10,482 nucleotides of DNA. Source: Cyanobacteriota bacterium (lineage in GTDB: Bacteria > Cyanobacteriota > Cyanobacteriia > Leptolyngbyales > Leptolyngbyaceae). The position numbers were made by a program, and so were the translations under genes. How positions within the stretch are numbered: position 1 is the stretch's first letter; every line of letters begins with the position of its first letter. Location of the stretch: assembly GCA_027482985.1 (NCBI GenBank), contig JAIXVO010000471.1, positions 1 through 10,482 of the forward strand, read 5' to 3'. Of this stretch, positions 6,815-10,482 are shown in pieces. The notes below the pieces were generated by a model. That model worked only from the letters and a program-made list of their open reading frames with translations, had not been told where the DNA came from and did not search any database.

Positions 6815-6820
6815 GAGGGA
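6815..6820 (+). promoter_or_regulatory. Shine-Dalgarno GAGGGA of the PPC/CARDB protein gene
   Basis: GAGGGA lies 6 nt upstream of ATG 6827 and supports that start, and hence the absence of an N-terminal signal peptide from the encoded protein. Confidence 0.55.
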
Positions 6821-6826
6821 CTAGCA

Positions 6827-9220
6827 ATGGCTGACACTATTTTCGATAATACTTTAGCTGGCACTCAACGCCTGATTCAAGGGACGACCGGCATCCAAAC
6901 ATTGACTAATTCAGGCACCGACACCAGCTACTCGATCGGGCCTGGCGACCCCAACGACTATTATCGATTTACAGTCAGCCGGAGCAGTAATGTCATTGTC
7001 AAACTCAATCCCCAGGGTGGCAACCTCAATCTCGCCGTCTTAGATGCCAGTGGTAATTCGATCCTGGGAACCGCGACCAATAACCCAAATGGGATGGCAG
7101 ATGCCGTCGTCTCAGACGAAATCGACCCTCTGCAACCGGGGCAAACCTATTACATTCGGGTTTCCGGTACTCCCGCCGCCGATGTTAACTACAGCCTGAC
7201 TGTAGAAACGAATCCCCGCAGTCGGGCAGACATTCTCTGGAGAGGAGTGACGGGCGACGGTGCCAATGGCATCTGGCGGATGGATGGCACCAAGTACGTC
7301 AGTAGCCAGAGCACTGGTGTGCCCGTAGATCCGAGTTGGCGGCTCAACCGCGTTGCGGACTTCAATGGCGATGGCACTACCGACTACATCTGGCATGAAC
7401 CGAATGCGGCAGTGGTTGGCCTCTGGCTGATGGATGCCAACAATGATCAGATTTTGTCTTCTGTGGCATTACCCAGTGTAGGCAGCAACTGGTTTGTGGC
7501 GGCTACGGGCGATTTTGACAATAACGGAACACCCGACATCTTGTGGCAGGAACAGTCTCTGGGGATTACGGGTGTCTGGATCATGAATGGCGTGAATTAC
7601 GTCAGTAGCGTCCCCATCGAATCGCTCTCCGGGAATGGGTGGTATGTCGAAGCCGCCGATGACTTCACGCGGGATGGTCGCCCCGATTTGTTCTTCCGCA
7701 ACCTGGCGACTGGCGAGAACGTGATCTGGCAGATGAATGGGTTGAGTTTTTCCGCCTCCGCCAGTGTCGATGCGCGTCCTGTGAGCTGGAGAATGCAAGG
7801 CACAGGCGATTTTGATGGAGATGGCAACCCGGATTTGCTCTGGCGAGATTACGCCACGGGAAATGTCGAAGTCTGGTTCATGAATGGCACCACTTCGGTA
7901 GGATCTGCATATATCGGAAATGTTGATCCGTTCTCTTACCAGATTGCAGGGGTGATTAAGGATGTTCCGACCGTGGATTTAGCAGGTAATTCTGCCGCTT
8001 CAGCCTTCAACATTGACAAACTAGAAGGCACAGCCACCTACCGCGACAATATCGGAGCGTCTGATACGCGAGATTTTTATGCGTTCACGGTCGATTTCCC
8101 AACGAAGGTCAGTATCAGTGGCAAGGGCATCAATATTCCCACCCTCGCTAACTTTGAAATTTTGGCAGCAGATGGCACCACGGTGTTGGGCAGTGCGGTA
8201 GCCAATGGCGCAAATGAAAAGCGCCTGACTGAATTGAATTTGGAGACTGGAACCTATTACATCCGAGTTAGTTCCCTGACCCCAGCAAAAACGGCTTACA
8301 CGTTGGATATCACAGGCGATCGCATTGGTAGCAACTTGCTCTTCCCGACAGCACCCCCACCAATTACCACGTATCGATTCCTGGATGGCACCCCCTTTAC
8401 CTCCGCCACACCCGTCAGTGTCCAAACTCCGTTCACCTTCAATCTCGATTACGCCACGACTTATACCGGTGGCAATCTCAGCCAATTCCAGGTCGGCTTC
8501 TATCTGTCTGTCGATAATACCCTGGATGCCACTGACCTTTCTTTAGGCACTACCACCATCACTGGAGCCTCGCCAGATACGCGGATCGATCGCACTCAGC
8601 AACTCACGCTACCCAGATTCGACGATCCCTTCTGGAGTAGTCGGGGCGCGAACAATGCCTACAACATCATCATCAAGCTCGATCCCAACGACCAGATTCA
8701 GGAAATCGATCGCGCTGCAGGACAACCCGCTGAAACCGATAACGTGTTTGCGACTGCCATCACCATCCAACCGTTCCGCCCCGATCTGGTGCCGATTAAC
8801 TTTGACGTGACGCAGACAGCCAGCACCCGCGGCGGTGTGATTAATCTCTCCGGTGCCGTGGCGAACAATGGGACAGCGCGATCGGATGCGGGCAGAATTA
8901 CTGGCAGAACCTTCCCAGTTCAGTTCTTCCTGTCTCAAGACGCAGTATTCAGTCGGGGTGATGATATTCAGATTGGCACAAGCCCTGCCTCCTTTACTAT
9001 TGCGCCACTCAATGCGGGTACCCAGGTCAGTCTCAATAATGGCAATCCCTTCACGGCGACCCTACCTACCACCTGGGCTGGCTACTCTGCCCAACAGCCG
9101 GACAATCGCTATTTCGTTCTGATGGTAGTCGATCCGATCAGGCAGACGGCGGAGATTGATGTCCCGGCTTATCTCCTCAATAACGTGGCCTCTGAGGCGA
9201 TTACCATTCCCTTCACCTAA
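6827..9220 (+). CDS. Large putative surface/secreted protein: PPC - FG-GAP-like propeller - PPC - two CARDB domains
   Basis: 797 residues, all beta-rich. Residues about 17-127 form a pre-peptidase C-terminal (PPC) domain (DPNDYYRFTV, then LQPGQTYYIRVSG and YSLTV). Residues about 131-375 hold five units of about 50 residues, each with an I-L-W/W-x-M-N/D-G core; four end in FG-GAP/VCBS-type calcium loops: DFNGDGTTD (178-186), DFDNNGTPD (229-237), DFTRDGRPD (279-287) and DFDGDGNPD (328-336). A second PPC domain spans about 388-496 (DTRDFYAFTV, LETGTYYIRVSS). The C-terminal part has two CARDB-like domains with VGFYLSVDNTLDATD (556-570) and VQFFLSQDAVFSRGDD (698-713). Such domains occur in secreted adhesins and in enzymes as calcium-stabilised accessory modules, but no catalytic domain is seen. 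There is no N-terminal Sec signal, no RTX nonapeptide array and no membrane anchor, so the export route is unclear. A structural or adhesive role outside the cell is inferred. Confidence 0.85.
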   Translation: MADTIFDNTLAGTQRLIQGTTGIQTLTNSGTDTSYSIGPGDPNDYYRFTVSRSSNVIVKLNPQGGNLNLAVLDASGNSILGTATNNPNGMADAVVSDEIDPLQPGQTYYIRVSGTPAADVNYSLTVETNPRSRADILWRGVTGDGANGIWRMDGTKYVSSQSTGVPVDPSWRLNRVADFNGDGTTDYIWHEPNAAVVGLWLMDANNDQILSSVALPSVGSNWFVAATGDFDNNGTPDILWQEQSLGITGVWIMNGVNYVSSVPIESLSGNGWYVEAADDFTRDGRPDLFFRNLATGENVIWQMNGLSFSASASVDARPVSWRMQGTGDFDGDGNPDLLWRDYATGNVEVWFMNGTTSVGSAYIGNVDPFSYQIAGVIKDVPTVDLAGNSAASAFNIDKLEGTATYRDNIGASDTRDFYAFTVDFPTKVSISGKGINIPTLANFEILAADGTTVLGSAVANGANEKRLTELNLETGTYYIRVSSLTPAKTAYTLDITGDRIGSNLLFPTAPPPITTYRFLDGTPFTSATPVSVQTPFTFNLDYATTYTGGNLSQFQVGFYLSVDNTLDATDLSLGTTTITGASPDTRIDRTQQLTLPRFDDPFWSSRGANNAYNIIIKLDPNDQIQEIDRAAGQPAETDNVFATAITIQPFRPDLVPINFDVTQTASTRGGVINLSGAVANNGTARSDAGRITGRTFPVQFFLSQDAVFSRGDDIQIGTSPASFTIAPLNAGTQVSLNNGNPFTATLPTTWAGYSAQQPDNRYFVLMVVDPIRQTAEIDVPAYLLNNVASEAITIPFT

Positions 9221-9228
9221 TTGAGCCC

Positions 9229-9258
9229 AAAAAAAGCAGGGTTCCTTGGAACCCTGCT
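9229..9258 (-). terminator. Strong intrinsic terminator of the CO2-hydration gene
   Basis: A perfect 11-bp inverted repeat, AGCAGGGTTCC (9235-9245) and GGAACCCTGCT (9248-9258), is separated by 2 bases, so the real loop is probably CTTG. Seven A at 9229-9235 become a T-run after the stem on the minus strand, the canonical rho-independent layout for the gene ending at 9284. On the plus strand the hairpin lacks a T-run but may still stop transcripts of the convergent gene ending at 9220. Confidence 0.88.
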
Positions 9259-9283
9259 GCCTCATGAGGTGTGTGTGGAGGAA

Positions 9284-10482
9284 TCAACGATAGTCGGGGG
9301 TTTGAATGTCCCGCAACCGGGCTTCGGGGCGCAGGAAGCGATCCATTTGCGCCTCGAAAAACTTGCGGTTCGCCATCAAGTGTTTCGGATTGGGATCATC
9401 TAAGGGATACAGCAGAGCCGCCCGCAGCGCTTGAATCACGGCAGAGGTGACGCAATACATCGATCGCTGGAAGCTGATGGCTAACTGGTTCAGCATGTCA
9501 TCTTCACCCCGGCAATGTTGCTGATAGTAATCCAGCAAGTATTGCGGTAAGAAGTGGAGCATATCTTGAGCCAGTAAGGTCGGTGGAATGCCAGCGGTAC
9601 CGACCGGGAATTTGTCAGCATACAGCACGCCATAGTGGAAATCCTTTTGGGACTCAGGCACCTGTCCCGCTTGGGCGTTGTAGGACTTGGTGCCCCGGAA
9701 GGGCGAAGTCCGGTAGAACACGGCTTCCACGTAGGGCAGAGCGGCTTCATACAACCAGGTAAAGCCCTTTGACTTGGGAATGATTTCGTAGCACTCGCCC
9801 CGAATGTAGACATGGTGATAAATCGGGCGACCCGCGATCGCGAAGATCCCGTTGACCAGAAAGTTCATGGCATCGGGAACGCTGGCAATCTTGCCTTCAT
9901 CGTATAGATCCGACATCTCGAAGAAGACCGGAGCCATCACTTCCCAGAACAGACCCAGGTTGGCGTAGTACGACGATTGCCGACATTGCTCCAGGAACAA
10001 TTCCGGGAACGCATTGTGCAGGCCCAACATCAACGGATTGCCTTTGAAGTAAGCCCGAATCGCGCGATCGGCATTTTGTTTATACTCGTCGCTGTCCAGG
10101 TAAGGGTCAAACTGGTTCACCGGACAATACATCTTGCGGTGCCACAACATCGCTCGCATACACTCTTCCGCGAATTCCATATTCACGCGATCGTGCCACA
10201 GGTGATGGAGCAGGCGCGGTAAGCCCTGCTTCAGTTCCCCCCGTTTGATGAATTCCTCCAGTTCCGGATGCACTCTGCCCGTCCCGCGCCAAATCCGCAG
10301 ATCGGCATTGTCTCCGGCGTAGTGGTTTTCCCGTTCCAGATATTCATCCGAGATGAAGAACTTGAAAAAGGGCAGGGGATTGAGAAAGACCTGTTCACCG
10401 ATGTAGAGCAGATCCCGCCAATAGAAATCCATCGGCACGGCATAGGCCTTGTAGATGCCGATGATCTGCATCAGGTTCTCGG
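9284..10482 (-). CDS. cupA: CO2 hydration protein ChpX/ChpY family, probably CupA/ChpY (5' end beyond window)
   Basis: 395 residues are visible from M-Q-I-I-G, and the frame stays open to the right edge (codons for E-N-L precede that Met). The true start therefore lies outside the window; family members are roughly 40 residues longer. The sequence is strongly family-like: GIYKAYAVPMDFYWRDLLYI, NHYAGDNADLRIWRG, IYHHVYIRGECYEI and PVGTAGIPPTL. ChpX/ChpY (CupB/CupA) sit on specialised NDH-1 complexes at the thylakoid and hydrate CO2 to bicarbonate, driven by electron transport, as part of the carbon-concentrating mechanism. The cluster H-H-L-W-H-D-R (89-95 of the visible part) fits, in spacing, the His and unusual Arg zinc ligands described for CupA (recalled as H130 and R135). 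Assignment to CupA rather than CupB rests on remembered similarity and is less certain than the family. A terminator follows directly; no cupS or ndh gene lies downstream. Confidence 0.9.
   Translation of the reverse strand, partial: ENLMQIIGIYKAYAVPMDFYWRDLLYIGEQVFLNPLPFFKFFISDEYLERENHYAGDNADLRIWRGTGRVHPELEEFIKRGELKQGLPRLLHHLWHDRVNMEFAEECMRAMLWHRKMYCPVNQFDPYLDSDEYKQNADRAIRAYFKGNPLMLGLHNAFPELFLEQCRQSSYYANLGLFWEVMAPVFFEMSDLYDEGKIASVPDAMNFLVNGIFAIAGRPIYHHVYIRGECYEIIPKSKGFTWLYEAALPYVEAVFYRTSPFRGTKSYNAQAGQVPESQKDFHYGVLYADKFPVGTAGIPPTLLAQDMLHFLPQYLLDYYQQHCRGEDDMLNQLAISFQRSMYCVTSAVIQALRAALLYPLDDPNPKHLMANRKFFEAQMDRFLRPEARLRDIQTPDYR

Noticed and set aside
6366..6815. 149-residue plus-strand frame antisense to the 2OG oxygenase
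   Set aside because: It is Pro/Ser-rich, opposite a well-supported enzyme, and ends just before the next real start without any domain.

Overview
The window comes from a cyanobacterium, probably a filamentous or Leptolyngbya-like lineage. Many copies of the cyanobacterial HIP1 octamer GCGATCGC lie inside genes. There is a short heptanucleotide tandem repeat of the type known from cyanobacterial genomes, and the right end carries a CO2-hydration protein of the NDH-1 CO2-uptake complexes, a family restricted to cyanobacteria. Most of the sequence is ordinary chromosomal coding DNA. I see no transposase, integrase, CRISPR array, tRNA or rRNA.

Left block (1-3315). A 5'-truncated topoisomerase A subunit, represented by its six-bladed C-terminal pinwheel, is followed 6 bp later by a DHA1-type MFS exporter on the same strand. 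A glycosyltransferase family 9 gene converges on the exporter from the other strand. The left edge holds five AGGAGTC-type heptamers that read in frame into the topoisomerase linker.

Middle block (3316-6063). A 192-bp divergent intergenic region separates the glycosyltransferase from a 752-residue TPR protein. It holds an extended -10-like site, a terminator-like hairpin with a T-run just before the TPR start, and a 17-codon ORF that overlaps both the hairpin and the start codon. The TPR protein has an N-terminal domain whose strand order resembles a STAND/AAA+ NTPase core without a P-loop, then a Pro-rich linker and five or more TPR-like units. After it come about 300 bp of G-rich noncoding DNA with no convincing gene.

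Right block (6064-10482). A small 2OG-Fe(II) oxygenase of the TIGR02466/PF13759 type is transcribed away from a large surface-type protein (PPC, five-bladed FG-GAP-like propeller, PPC, two CARDB domains) that has no visible signal peptide. That gene converges on the CO2-hydration gene, which runs off the right edge. A strong intrinsic terminator, oriented for the CO2-hydration gene, lies between them.

The best candidates for something undescribed are the degenerate NTPase-TPR protein with its unusual leader, and the heptamer array translated inside (or lying just upstream of) a topoisomerase pinwheel. Neither amounts to a demonstrated new system.
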